63,162 nucleotides of DNA from an uncultured Clostridia bacterium (lineage in GTDB: Bacteria > Bacillota > Clostridia > Christensenellales > Aristaeellaceae), in contig CANRLC010000009.1 in assembly GCA_947631405.1 (NCBI GenBank), positions 1-63,162 on the forward strand, given 5' to 3'. A program made the position numbers and the translations under genes. Position 1 is the stretch's first letter; the number at the start of each line of letters is the position of its first letter. This document shows positions 54,851 to 62,740 of this stretch, in pieces. Below the pieces are notes generated by a model. That model did not search any database. It had not been told where the DNA came from and worked only from the letters and a program-made list of their open reading frames with translations.

Positions 54851-56653
54851 GTGGCGCGCAACAAGTTCGACGTGGACGAGGCCCTGGAATCGCCCTTTGA
54901 CGCAGGCCACCTGATGCGCGCGCTGGGCTACCTCAAGCGGCATCGCTTCGTGATGGTGCTCGCGCTCTGCCTCTCCGCCATGGCGGCGATCGCCAACCTG
55001 TTCGTCCCCAAGATCACCGAGTGGGTGCTGGACATCGCCGTGCCCAACCGCGACACGCGGCTGCTGGGACAGCTTGCCGCGCTGTTCGTGGTCATTCTCA
55101 CGGCGAGCATCGTCTTCACCGTCATCCGCTCCCGGATGATGGCGCACGTCAGCCAAGAGATCATCTACGACATCCGCAAGGATCTCTTCGCCCACCTGCA
55201 GCGCCTGCCGTTCAGCTATTACGACAGCCGCCCCGCGGGCAAGATCCTCGTGCGCGTCATCAACTACGTCAACTCCGTCTCGGACATCCTCTCCAACGGC
55301 ATCATCAACTCCGTGATGGACATCTTAAACGTGCTGTTCATCATCGTCTTCATGTACCTGACCGAGCCGACGCTCGCCACCATCGTCGTCGCCGGGCTGC
55401 CCGTGTTCATCGCCATCATCCTCATCCTCAAGCCCCGGCAGCGCCGCGCGTGGCAGAACCAGAGCAACAAGAACTCCAACTACAACGCCTACCTCGCCGA
55501 GTCCATCGACGGCGTGCGCGTCAGCCAGCTCTTCGCCCGGCAGGAGGTCAACTGCTCCATCCTGCAGCGGCTGGCCGAGGCCTGCCGCGCCGCGTGGATG
55601 CGCGCCGTGTACATCTCCAACAGCGTGTGGCTCTCCTCCGAGCTGATCACGCAGATCGTCTTCACGGTGATGTACTTCGCGGGCGTGTACTGGCTGGGCG
55701 GCTCGATCGTCTCCTACGGCGTCATCCTCGCGATGGGCCAGTACGTCAGCCGCTTCTGGCAGCCGATCACCAACCTCGCCAACATCTACAATTCCTTCGT
55801 CAACAACCTCGCCTATCTGGAGCGCATCTTCGAGACGATGGATCAGCCCGTCGTCGTGGACGACCTGCCCGGCGCCGAGGCGCTGCCCGCCATCAGCGGC
55901 GAGGTGACCTACGAGGGCGTCACCTTCGGCTACGAGGAGGGGCAGACGGTGCTGCGCGATTTCGACCTGCATGTGCGCGCCGGGGAAAACATCGCGCTCG
56001 TCGGCCCGACGGGCGCGGGCAAGTCCACCGTGGTCAACCTGCTCTGCCGCTTCTACAACCTGAACGGCGGGCGCATCCTGCTCGCCGGGGAGGACGGGCG
56101 CGAGTACGACATCAGCCGCGTGACGCTGCACTCGCTGCGCAGCCAGCTCGGCATCATGCTGCAGGACAGCTTCATCTTCTCCGGCACCATCCTCGACAAC
56201 ATCCGCTACGGCCGCCTCGACGCGACCGAGGACGAGGTGCGCGAGGCCGCCCGCGTCGTGCGCGCGGACGAATTCATCCGCGAGCTGCCCTACGGCTACC
56301 AGACGTCCGTCGGCGAGCGCGGCGGCCGCCTCTCGCAGGGGCAGCGGCAGCTGATCTCCTTCGCGCGCACGCTGCTCTCCGACCCGCGCGTGCTCATCCT
56401 CGACGAGGCGACCTCCTCCATCGACACGAAGACCGAGCGCCTGCTTCAGGAGGGCCTGCAGGCGATGCTCAAAAACCGCACCAGCTTCATCATCGCCCAT
56501 CGCCTCTCCACGATCAAGAACTGCGACCGCATCCTCTACATCAGCGATCACGGCATCCTCGAGCAGGGCAGCCACGACGAGCTGATGGCCAAGCATGGCG
56601 CATACTGGGCGCTCTACACCGCGCAGGCCCGCGAGCAGGGGCTGATCGCGTAA
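54851..56653 (+). CDS. ABC exporter, half-transporter 2
   Basis: The 600-residue partner. Walker A is VGPTGAGKSTVVNLLC, signature LSQGQRQLISFARTL, Walker B VLILDEATSSIDT with the catalytic glutamate, switch IAHRLSTIK. It begins two bases after the first half-transporter on GTG 54851. The substrate is unknown; lipids, peptides or drugs are usual. Confidence 0.93.
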   Translation: MARNKFDVDEALESPFDAGHLMRALGYLKRHRFVMVLALCLSAMAAIANLFVPKITEWVLDIAVPNRDTRLLGQLAALFVVILTASIVFTVIRSRMMAHVSQEIIYDIRKDLFAHLQRLPFSYYDSRPAGKILVRVINYVNSVSDILSNGIINSVMDILNVLFIIVFMYLTEPTLATIVVAGLPVFIAIILILKPRQRRAWQNQSNKNSNYNAYLAESIDGVRVSQLFARQEVNCSILQRLAEACRAAWMRAVYISNSVWLSSELITQIVFTVMYFAGVYWLGGSIVSYGVILAMGQYVSRFWQPITNLANIYNSFVNNLAYLERIFETMDQPVVVDDLPGAEALPAISGEVTYEGVTFGYEEGQTVLRDFDLHVRAGENIALVGPTGAGKSTVVNLLCRFYNLNGGRILLAGEDGREYDISRVTLHSLRSQLGIMLQDSFIFSGTILDNIRYGRLDATEDEVREAARVVRADEFIRELPYGYQTSVGERGGRLSQGQRQLISFARTLLSDPRVLILDEATSSIDTKTERLLQEGLQAMLKNRTSFIIAHRLSTIKNCDRILYISDHGILEQGSHDELMAKHGAYWALYTAQAREQGLIA

Positions 56654-56660
56654 TGGTTTT

Positions 56661-56694
56661 GCCTTTTCTCCCCCTTCGGGGAGAAAGGCTTTTT
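56661..56694 (+). terminator. Terminator after the ABC exporter
   Basis: GCCTTTTCTCCCC (56661-56673) pairs with GGGGAGAAAGGC (56678-56689) with one bulge; a T run follows. Confidence 0.8.
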
Positions 56695-56697
56695 ATA

Positions 56698-56860
56698 TTA
56701 TTCTCAAATCAAATCATATTCATAGTGAACCCGCCCGGGATCGCTTCCGGGCTGCCTTTTACAATCGCTTCGCGATTTGGTTACCGTTGGGGCTACCGCC
56801 CCAAACCTTGTCTGGGAACATTGTCCCCATGCCCCATCCTGTGCTTCGCACCATATAGAT
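56698..56860 (+). repeat. Hairpin-rich intergenic repeat, copy 3 (shortened)
   Basis: It starts as copies 1 and 2 (ATTCTCAAATCAAATC), has a shortened CCCGGGATCGCTTCCGGG hairpin, AATCGCTTCGCGATT and the CCCATCCTGTGCTTCGCA tail, but lacks the middle elements with GTGAGCTTCGCTCAC and GCCTGCC/GGCAGGC. As before it lies between convergent genes in the same orientation. Confidence 0.8.
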
Positions 56861-56863
56861 AGG

Positions 56864-56894
56864 GCGAGCCGCCGACTGCCCGTCGGCGGCTCGC
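56864..56894 (-). terminator. Terminator of comM (perfect hairpin)
   Basis: GCGAGCCGCCGAC (56864-56876) pairs perfectly with GTCGGCGGCTCGC (56882-56894). It stands just after the comM stop on the minus strand. Confidence 0.75.
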
Positions 56895-56908
56895 TCCGTT
56901 TATCCCCT

Positions 56909-58444
56909 TTATCCGCGCAGGAGCTGCCCGTCCAGATTGCGGTAGCCCAGCGCCTCGAGCAGGTGCGCGCGGTCGATCTCCTCCGCGCCCGCGAGGTCGG
57001 CGATGGTGCGCGAGACCTTCAGCACGCGGCTCACCGCGCGCATGGACAGATGATACCGCTCGCACGCGCGCTCGAGCACCGCGCGCGAGGCGTCGCCCAG
57101 CTTGCACAGCTCGTTCACCTGCCGCGCGGTCAGCTCGGCGTTGCAGGCGACGCCGCTGCCCGTGTAGCGCGAGCGCTGGCGCTCGCGCGCCGCCTCGACC
57201 CGCTCGCGGATGGCCGCGGACGGCTCCTCCGGCGCGCCCTCGGTGATCTGTCCGACGGGCACGGCGGAGATTTCCAGCTGGATGTCGATGCGGTCGAGCA
57301 AGGGGCCGGAGATGCGCCCGGCGTAGCGCGCGATGTCGCGCGGCGAGCAGCGGCAGGGCCGCTCCTTGCTGCCATAGTAGCCGCAGGGGCAGGGGTTCAT
57401 CGCCGCGACGAGCATCGCGCGGGCCGGGTATTTCGCCTGCGCCGCCACGCGCACGACGCTCACGAAGCCGTCCTCCAGCGGCTGGCGCAGCGCCTCCAGC
57501 ACGGGCCGCTCGTACTCCGGCAGTTCATCCAGAAACAGCACACCGCCGTGCGCCAGACTGATCTCGCCCGGGCGCGCCTTCGGCCCGCCGCCCACCAGCG
57601 CCGCCGCGCTCACCGTGTGGTGCGGCGCGCGGAACGGCCGCTCCAGCAGCAGCCCGCTGTCCGCGGCGAGCGCGCCCGCCGCGCTGTGGATGCGCGTGAC
57701 CTCCAGAGCCTCCTCCAGCGTCATATCCGGCAGGACGCCCGGCAGGCAGCGCGCCATCATCGTCTTGCCGCTTCCCGGCGGGCCGATCATCAGCACGTTG
57801 TGCCCGCCCGCCGCCGCGATCTCAAGCGCGCGCTTGGCGCTGCGCTGGCCGCGCACGTCGGCAAAGTCGTGCGCCGTCCCCCGCGTGGAAAGCATCTGCG
57901 AATACGGCACGGTCTGCGCCGGCTCGATGCGCGCGCGGCCGCGCAGGTGGTCAAGGGCCTGCGCCAGCGTGTACACGGGCAGCACGCGCAGCCCCTCCAC
58001 GCAGGCGGCCTCCCGCGCGTTGGTCGCCGGGAGCAGCAGCTCGCGCACGCCCTTCGCGCGCGCCGCGATCGCCATGGACAGCGCGCCGCGCACGCCCATC
58101 ACGTCGCCGGAGAGCGACAGTTCGCCCACCGCCGCCACGCCTTCCAACGCCTCCTGCGAGAGCTGCCCGCTGCAAGCGAGGATCGCCAGCGCGATCGGCA
58201 GGTCGTAGGAAGGGCCTTCCTTCTTGGTGTCCGCCGGGGCGAGGTTGACCGTGAGCCGCGCCACGGGCATGCTCAGGCCGCAAGACCCCAGCGCCGCGCG
58301 CACGCGCTCGCGGCTCTCCTTGACCGCCGCGTCCGGCAGGCCAACGACCTCGAACATCGGCAGGCCGTCCGCGCCGTAGGCCTCCACGGTCACCAAGTAG
58401 CCCTCGATCCCCATCAGCCCGAGGCTCTGCACCTGCGCCAGCAT
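56909..58444 (-). CDS. comM: ComM/YifB family Mg-chelatase-like ATPase
   Basis: A 511-residue AAA+ ATPase that promotes branch migration during natural transformation in other bacteria. N-terminal Lon-like domain (about 1-170, VEVVG-type FEVVGLPDAAVKESRERVRA), Walker A IGPPGSGKTMMARCLPG, Walker B GGVLFLDELPEYER, and a cysteine cluster NPCPCGYYGS...PCRCSPRDI. It is transcribed alone from ATG 58444. Confidence 0.93.
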   Translation of the reverse strand: MLAQVQSLGLMGIEGYLVTVEAYGADGLPMFEVVGLPDAAVKESRERVRAALGSCGLSMPVARLTVNLAPADTKKEGPSYDLPIALAILACSGQLSQEALEGVAAVGELSLSGDVMGVRGALSMAIAARAKGVRELLLPATNAREAACVEGLRVLPVYTLAQALDHLRGRARIEPAQTVPYSQMLSTRGTAHDFADVRGQRSAKRALEIAAAGGHNVLMIGPPGSGKTMMARCLPGVLPDMTLEEALEVTRIHSAAGALAADSGLLLERPFRAPHHTVSAAALVGGGPKARPGEISLAHGGVLFLDELPEYERPVLEALRQPLEDGFVSVVRVAAQAKYPARAMLVAAMNPCPCGYYGSKERPCRCSPRDIARYAGRISGPLLDRIDIQLEISAVPVGQITEGAPEEPSAAIRERVEAARERQRSRYTGSGVACNAELTARQVNELCKLGDASRAVLERACERYHLSMRAVSRVLKVSRTIADLAGAEEIDRAHLLEALGYRNLDGQLLRG

Positions 58445-58626
58445 GCGATGCCCTCCCCCTTTCGGCGCGCGATCCGCCGCTTCTTCCCTGATTTTTCCAT
58501 TATACTCCCTTCTTCGCGATTTGCAAAGCGCGAATGTGACGCATGCGCCGAAATCGGTTTTCAAAACGATCCGCCGGCGTCGTGTAAGGCGCGCCGCGGG
58601 GGCCGTCTCGCGCCCGATTTCCCGCC

Positions 58627-58655
58627 TTGACAAGCAACCGCGGAATATCTACAAT
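58627..58655 (+). promoter_or_regulatory. Promoter of the 34-residue-repeat gene
   Basis: TTGACA (58627-58632) - 17 bases - TACAAT (58650-58655), with GAGGAGG shortly before ATG 58726. The rest of 58445-58626 holds nothing I recognise. Confidence 0.8.
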
Positions 58656-58725
58656 ATAGCCATCCAATCCCGCGAACGCGACGTCGCGCGTCGCGCCGAT
58701 TCCATGCGCTTGAGGAGGAAACACC

Positions 58726-59328
58726 ATGGCAGGCAAGGGCAACGGCTTTGGAAACGACCCTTTCAGCAAACCGTTCGGCGGCCTATTCGATTTCAATCGG
58801 GACGGCAAAGAGGATTTGGGGGAAATCCTGTTCGGCCAGAAGGTGCTACAGGAATTCACAAAGAAGGATTCGCCTCTTCTGGGGCGCGATGCCGCCTGTT
58901 CTTGGCGCAGCGCGTGCGAGGACGGATCGGAATACGGCGTCATTCCAGAGGACTACGACACGGAGGATGAATACGAAGACGCCCTCCACGAGGCAAAATA
59001 CGGCTGGCGCGACGCCTGCGAGGACGGATTTGAGTACGGCCTCGATCCCGAGGATTATGAGACGGAAGAAGAATACGAAGAGGCCCTCCGCGAGGCGAAA
59101 TACGGCTGGCGGGAAACCTGCGAGGACGGATTTGAGTATGGCCTCGATCCCGAGGATTATGAGACGGAAGAAGAATACGAAGACGCCCTCAACGAGGCGA
59201 AATACGGCTGGCGGGAAACCTGCGAGGACGGATTTGAGTATGGCCTCAATCCCGAGGATTATGAGACGGAAGAAGAATACGAAGAGGCCCTCAACGAGGC
59301 GAAAGAATCGTTTGGGGATCCGTTCTAA
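58726..59328 (+). CDS. Acidic protein with tandem 34-residue repeats, function unknown
   Basis: A 200-residue protein with no signal peptide or membrane segment. After a Gly/Phe-rich N-terminus (1-55) it carries one diverged and three near-identical repeats, each like AKYGWRETCEDGFEYGLDPE plus DYETEEEYEEAL. The DNA period is 102 bases, and the last two repeats are nearly identical at base level, which indicates recent duplication. Each repeat has one Cys, one Trp and many acidic residues. It has its own strong promoter and no operon partners. I have seen similar repeats in Clostridia but know no function. Confidence 0.8.
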   Translation: MAGKGNGFGNDPFSKPFGGLFDFNRDGKEDLGEILFGQKVLQEFTKKDSPLLGRDAACSWRSACEDGSEYGVIPEDYDTEDEYEDALHEAKYGWRDACEDGFEYGLDPEDYETEEEYEEALREAKYGWRETCEDGFEYGLDPEDYETEEEYEDALNEAKYGWRETCEDGFEYGLNPEDYETEEEYEEALNEAKESFGDPF

Positions 59329-59417
59329 GGGAAGCCTGAAAGCGGCGCTCGGCGCGCGCCGACGGCATCGCGCTTTTCCATCACCTCTTCAGGCGGCCGA
59401 TTTTTCAAAATAAGCGG

Positions 59418-59447
59418 TTGACAACCGCGCGCCGTCTGTGCTATAAT
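59418..59447 (+). promoter_or_regulatory. Promoter of tRNA-Val
   Basis: TTGACA (59418-59423), an 18-base spacer and TATAAT (59442-59447) lie 93 bases upstream of the tRNA. Confidence 0.7.
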
Positions 59448-59540
59448 AACTTTCGCTTTGAAGGCGCGCCCGACCCGATGCGGAGCGCCCCGCGAATGTG
59501 ACGCGGGAGCAAGCGCTGAAATCGGTTCACATATTTTCAT

Positions 59541-59616
59541 GGTCTGTTGGCTCAGTTGGTAGAGCACATCGTTCACATCGATGGGGTCACTGGTTCGAGT
59601 CCAGTACAGACCACCA
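59541..59616 (+). tRNA. tRNA-Val (anticodon CAC)
   Basis: The 76 bases fold into a standard cloverleaf: acceptor GGTCTGT/ACAGACC, D arm GCTC...GAGC, anticodon stem CATCG/CGATG with loop TTCACAT (anticodon CAC, reading GUG), T arm ACTGG/CCAGT. CCA is encoded. A terminator follows. Its last 59 bases are exactly repeated at 62741-62799. Confidence 0.95.
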
Positions 59617-59620
59617 GCAT

Positions 59621-59649
59621 CCGGTCGCCGTAAAGCGGCCGGTTTTTTT
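59621..59649 (+). terminator. tRNA-Val terminator
   Basis: CCGGTCGC (59621-59628) pairs with GCGGCCGG (59635-59642) with one wobble; seven T residues follow. Confidence 0.82.
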
Positions 59650-59662
59650 GTGACGACGGGCA

Positions 59663-59752
59663 TTCACATCGATGGAGGTTGCCCGGGCGGCCGCCGCCTG
59701 CGGCGGAGGACAGGCCGTTCGGACAACGGGAAGAGTCCAGTACAGATCACCA
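59663..59752 (+). pseudogene. tRNA-Val fragment with inserted GC-rich hairpin (unit 2)
   Basis: TTCACATCGATGG (anticodon-arm 3' part) is followed by a hairpin-forming insert beginning AGGTTGCCC and closing with a decayed CAACGG, then AGAGTCCAGTACAGATCACCA, a changed T arm and acceptor end. The 5' half of a tRNA is absent, so it cannot be a functional gene. A terminator (59754-59780) follows as after a tRNA. Confidence 0.7.
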
Positions 59753-59753
59753 C

Positions 59754-59780
59754 AATCTCGCTCAAAGGGCGAGATTTTTT
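59754..59780 (+). terminator. Terminator after unit 2, first copy of a 60-base repeat
   Basis: AATCTCGC pairs with GCGAGATT before a T run. It opens a 60-base stretch (59754-59813) that appears identical at 62801-62860. Confidence 0.75.
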
Positions 59781-59804
59781 CTTTGAAACTCTGCGACCTG
59801 CAAC

Positions 59805-59903
59805 AGCACATCGTTCACATCGATGGAGGTTGCCCGGGCGGCCGCCGCCTGCGGCGGAGGGGAGACCGAGCGGGCAACGGAAAGAGTCCAGTTGCGACCA
59901 CCA
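59805..59903 (+). pseudogene. tRNA fragment with inserted GC-rich hairpin (unit 3)
   Basis: AGCACATCGTTCACATCG matches the tRNA-Val anticodon arm. After ATGG comes the insert, GGTTGCCCG...CGGGCAACGG, with an inner GCCGCC/GGCGG stem; then AGAGTCCAGTTGCGACCACCA. The acceptor end (TTGCGACC) differs from tRNA-Val, so the 3' part comes from another tRNA or has changed. Not functional: no 5' acceptor strand. Confidence 0.65.
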
Positions 59904-59904
59904 A

Positions 59905-59942
59905 CAAGAAAAAGTCCTTGAAAAACAAGGACTTTTTTCTTG
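59905..59942 (+). terminator. Terminator after unit 3
   Basis: CAAGAAAAAGTCCTTG (59905-59920) pairs with CAAGGACTTTTTTCTTG (59926-59942) with one bulged T. Confidence 0.82.
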
Positions 59943-59978
59943 TTCATCACTGCTTCAAGCGTTCATGAACGGCCTTTT

Positions 59979-60015
59979 TTCATTGATGTGAACGGCATGC
60001 TCCACCAATGAAGCT
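59979..60015 (-). pseudogene. Diverged inverted tRNA-Val-like fragment
   Basis: Read on the minus strand, ATTGGTGGAGC then CCGTTCACATC follow the D arm to anticodon loop of tRNA-Val (about 25 of 33 bases by eye). A further GATGTGAACGG match lies at 60071-60081. No complete cloverleaf can be drawn. Low confidence. Confidence 0.35.
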
Positions 60016-60099
60016 ACACGAATTTTGCAGGGGCTTCTTTGACGGTCATTCTGTATTTCCGGCGCTCGTCGATGTGAACGGTATGCCAAAAAACGAAAA

Positions 60100-60127
60100 G
60101 CTGCGTAGGCCCGAAGACCTACGCAGC
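60100..60127 (+). terminator. Hairpin upstream of the Rpn gene
   Basis: GCTGCGTAGG (60100-60109) pairs perfectly with CCTACGCAGC (60118-60127). The T run on the plus side is weak; on the minus side TTTTCGTTTTTT follows, so it may terminate minus-strand transcription. Confidence 0.55.
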
Positions 60128-60146
60128 CGTTGCTTATCAGGATAAC

Positions 60147-60175
60147 TTGCGAAAGACAGCGCGCTATGCTATAAT
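60147..60175 (+). promoter_or_regulatory. Promoter of the Rpn gene
   Basis: TTGCGA (60147-60152) - 17 bases - TATAAT (60170-60175). Confidence 0.6.
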
Positions 60176-60239
60176 CAATGTGGATGTAGAATCCCTCGTT
60201 GCTCATGACTCAATCCGATTATGCTTTGGAGAATGTCAT

Positions 60240-61178
60240 ATGCCAAAGAATCCGACTGACGACGATCTGCTCCAAGCTAGGCTGGAGAGTGGTGTGCCTA
60301 TCGACGCGGTGGACATCACCAACGATTTTATGTTCGCCTACGTCATGCGCGACCCCGGCCTGTGCATGGAGCTGCTCGAATACCTTCTCCCCGGAAGAAA
60401 GATTCATCAGATCAGGTATCTGTCTGAGGATGGAACGGAGACCGTAGAGTCCGCGCAGCCGGAACCGCAGAAGTCGCTTGCGGGCGCGTTCGATAAGCGT
60501 GGTGTGCGGCTGGACGTATATCTGGACGACGGCAAGAGCATCTTCAACGTGGAACTGCAAGTCGCGCCGGAAAGAGCGATTGCCCAGCGCGCGCGGCTAT
60601 ATCAGGCGCACATCGACATTCATCAGCTTGATCGTGGGCAGAATTTCGATGAACTGAGGCCGAGCTTCGTGATCTTTATCTGTAAGTTTGATCCGTTCGG
60701 CAAAGGACTGTATCGTTACGAATTTGAGAATATTTGCAGAGATGCCGACGGTCTTGCGCTGAACGATGAAACCTACAAGCTGTTCTTCAATACAAAGGGA
60801 ATAAAGGGCGATATCAGCGAAAACCTTCGCAGCCTGCTTGAGTACATGAACGACACGAAAGCATATCCTGTCGGGGAAACGAGCTGCGATCTGATTAAGA
60901 AGATTGAACAGGCTGTCGGCATGGCCAGACAAAATGATGATTGGAGGCGAGCCTTTGTGACGTATCAGATTCATCAACGTCAGGCAGAGCTGCGCGGAGA
61001 AGAACGCGGCATTGCTATTGGCGAGAAACGTGGTATTGCTATTGGTGAGGAGCGCGGAGAGCAACGCGCAAAAAGGGAGATTGTCAAGCAAATGCTGTCA
61101 AACAATCTCCCTGTCGAGTTGATTGCACGCATCAGCGGCCTGTCCGTCAGCGAAATCACAGCGCTTCAAGGCCAGTGA
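60240..61178 (+). CDS. Rpn family recombination-promoting nuclease/putative transposase (PD-(D/E)XK)
   Basis: A 312-residue nuclease-like protein of the Rpn (PDDEXK) family; E. coli RpnA cuts DNA and promotes RecA-independent recombination. ITNDFMFAYVMRDPGLCMELL opens the domain. The active site is probably D92 in RLDVYLDDGKS and E105-x-Q107 in NVELQV. The C-terminal tail has short Gly/Glu/Arg repeats (RGEERGIAIGEKRGIAIGEE) and a final NNLPVELIARISGLS helix block. I start at ATG 60240, seven bases after GGAGA; the upstream extension is not conserved in type. Base composition is AT-richer than the core genes. It lies in an islet flanked by tRNA repeats. Confidence 0.85.
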   Translation: MPKNPTDDDLLQARLESGVPIDAVDITNDFMFAYVMRDPGLCMELLEYLLPGRKIHQIRYLSEDGTETVESAQPEPQKSLAGAFDKRGVRLDVYLDDGKSIFNVELQVAPERAIAQRARLYQAHIDIHQLDRGQNFDELRPSFVIFICKFDPFGKGLYRYEFENICRDADGLALNDETYKLFFNTKGIKGDISENLRSLLEYMNDTKAYPVGETSCDLIKKIEQAVGMARQNDDWRRAFVTYQIHQRQAELRGEERGIAIGEKRGIAIGEERGEQRAKREIVKQMLSNNLPVELIARISGLSVSEITALQGQ

Positions 61179-61220
61179 GCGTCATCTGATTTGGATCGGG
61201 GGTGAGCTTTTAAGACATAA

Positions 61221-61407
61221 CAGATTCATCAGCGCCAAGCGGAGTTGCACGGAGAAGAACGTAGCATTACAATTGGTCAGGAGCAGGGCATTACGATTAG
61301 TGAAGAGCGAACAAGAATAGAAATTGCAAAACAAATGATATCAATCGGCCAATCTTGCGGTCGAATCAGTCGCGCGTTTCAGTGGCCTTTCCATTGATGA
61401 GCTTAAG
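61221..61407 (+). pseudogene. Remnant of a second Rpn gene C-terminus
   Basis: Starting at 61221 the frame reads QIHQRQAELHGEERSITIG and continues IAKQM, a close match to residues about 243-290 of the intact gene. After a frame change near 61345 it reads LAVESVARFSGLSIDELK, matching the end LPVELIARISGLSVSEI. Only this tail survives. It shows that at least two Rpn genes once stood in tandem. Confidence 0.8.
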
Positions 61408-61449
61408 CCCATCAGGAACACGATTTCCACTAAAAAAGGAGGATTTATA

Positions 61450-62580
61450 ATGTTCAAACAGATCTCTTTATTAGTATGTATTATTCTGTTCAGTTTTTCT
61501 AACGCAATGGCAAATGAACAGGCTTTTTGCGATAACCCCCCCACAGAAGTAAAAGAACATATTGCAAGTCGGTGGAGTGATTGGAGTATAGAGGACTATG
61601 CTCTTATTGAAGATACCCCTGATGGTGATTATAGTTTCGCCTTACTGAATAGAGGAAGCGCACGAATGCTGATCGGTTATCGCGAACGCGATGGTCATAT
61701 GGCGTATTGGCTCAAAAGTGAACCTGTAGCGCCACAAGGTGAGGGACATGGTTGGCTTCTTCATCCCAAAAAGGGTGAGGAAGTAATGAATAATATAACG
61801 GATATGCTTGAAGTAAGTGACGGCTTATCTTTCACTATTCGATATCTCGTACCGAATAGTGAAAACAGTTACAGAAGTGTATCTTTCCATTGGGAAAATA
61901 ACGGTTTTAAGCTACATTCTTTTTACGATTACGACCAATACTATGGCACTGCCTATGTAAAGGATGGATACCTTGATTATTGGAATTGGGGAGTATGGGA
62001 ACACGATACGAATGTGTATGGCGTCCTGCAAACAGAACTTCGTTATGTAGATTTCGCTTCACTTCCCAAATCGCCAGAACAAGCTCGCGAATCATTGTCC
62101 ACTCCACCGGATATTCCTGCCGGAACATTAAACGCACAGGAGATGAATTTCGTAGGAGGACAGAAATATGATGTTTATCTAGGACCTGGCAAGAGTTACG
62201 TGCGCAGCGGTAATGGTAAAGGTTCTGTAAGCACAAATGATTGGATACAGGTTTTTGGTGAGTATGACGGATATATTATGATCCAATATGATCTAAGTTC
62301 TGACCGCTACCGTATCGGTTGGATTGATGCTACATCTTTGCCAAAGGGAAAAACCGTTGATCTTCTTGTCTTCGACGAATATGAAATGACACTTTCTCAA
62401 TCTTGCGTATTGACGGATGATCCGCTTCGCAGTCAAAGTGAAGTTGTTTATCTGCCGGAGGGAACGCCTGTCACCCGGCTCGCAACGTTAGGGGATTGGT
62501 TATATGTACGAGTTCAGACAAGTCAAGGCTTGCTCTGTGGTTTTATTTCAAGTGACTGCGTTCTAACAAATGAACAATAA
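61450..62580 (+). CDS. Secreted protein with SH3-like segments, function unknown
   Basis: A 376-residue exported protein. Signal peptide MFKQISLLVCIILFSFSNAM, probably cleaved after AMA. The C-terminal half contains two SH3b-like stretches: YDVYLGPGKSYVRSGNGKGS (about 240-260) with WIQVFGEYDGYIMIQYD, and VLTDDPLRSQSEVVYLPEGT near 320-340. The N-terminal half (25-220) is rich in Trp and Tyr and unlike anything I know. The gene is strikingly AT-rich beside the rest of the window, which points to recent acquisition. AAAGGAGG stands seven bases before ATG 61450. Confidence 0.7.
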   Translation: MFKQISLLVCIILFSFSNAMANEQAFCDNPPTEVKEHIASRWSDWSIEDYALIEDTPDGDYSFALLNRGSARMLIGYRERDGHMAYWLKSEPVAPQGEGHGWLLHPKKGEEVMNNITDMLEVSDGLSFTIRYLVPNSENSYRSVSFHWENNGFKLHSFYDYDQYYGTAYVKDGYLDYWNWGVWEHDTNVYGVLQTELRYVDFASLPKSPEQARESLSTPPDIPAGTLNAQEMNFVGGQKYDVYLGPGKSYVRSGNGKGSVSTNDWIQVFGEYDGYIMIQYDLSSDRYRIGWIDATSLPKGKTVDLLVFDEYEMTLSQSCVLTDDPLRSQSEVVYLPEGTPVTRLATLGDWLYVRVQTSQGLLCGFISSDCVLTNEQ

Positions 62581-62740
62581 TGGGAAGGAAGAGTTTATGA
62601 TGGAAAGGATGAAGATTATAATTCGGCTATTCTGATTTTCTGAACTCCCTTCTTGAAATTGAACTTTTGAAAATCCTTTATAAATAAAGACTTTTTGGAC
62701 GGTACAATACGGGATTGAATCGTGCTGACTAGACCGCGTG

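Noticed and set aside
58993-59300. Tandem 102-bp repeats as a CRISPR array
   Set aside because: They lie in one open frame, keep codon phase, have no spacers and encode a coherent protein repeat.
59587-59991. Open frames reading HIDGGCPGGRRLRR across the tRNA-fragment array
   Set aside because: They are readings of tRNA fragments and hairpins on either strand, without ribosome binding sites or known domains.
59955-60206. Minus-strand 83-residue frame upstream of Rpn
   Set aside because: It overlaps the Rpn promoter and terminator hairpin and has no recognisable domain or start site.
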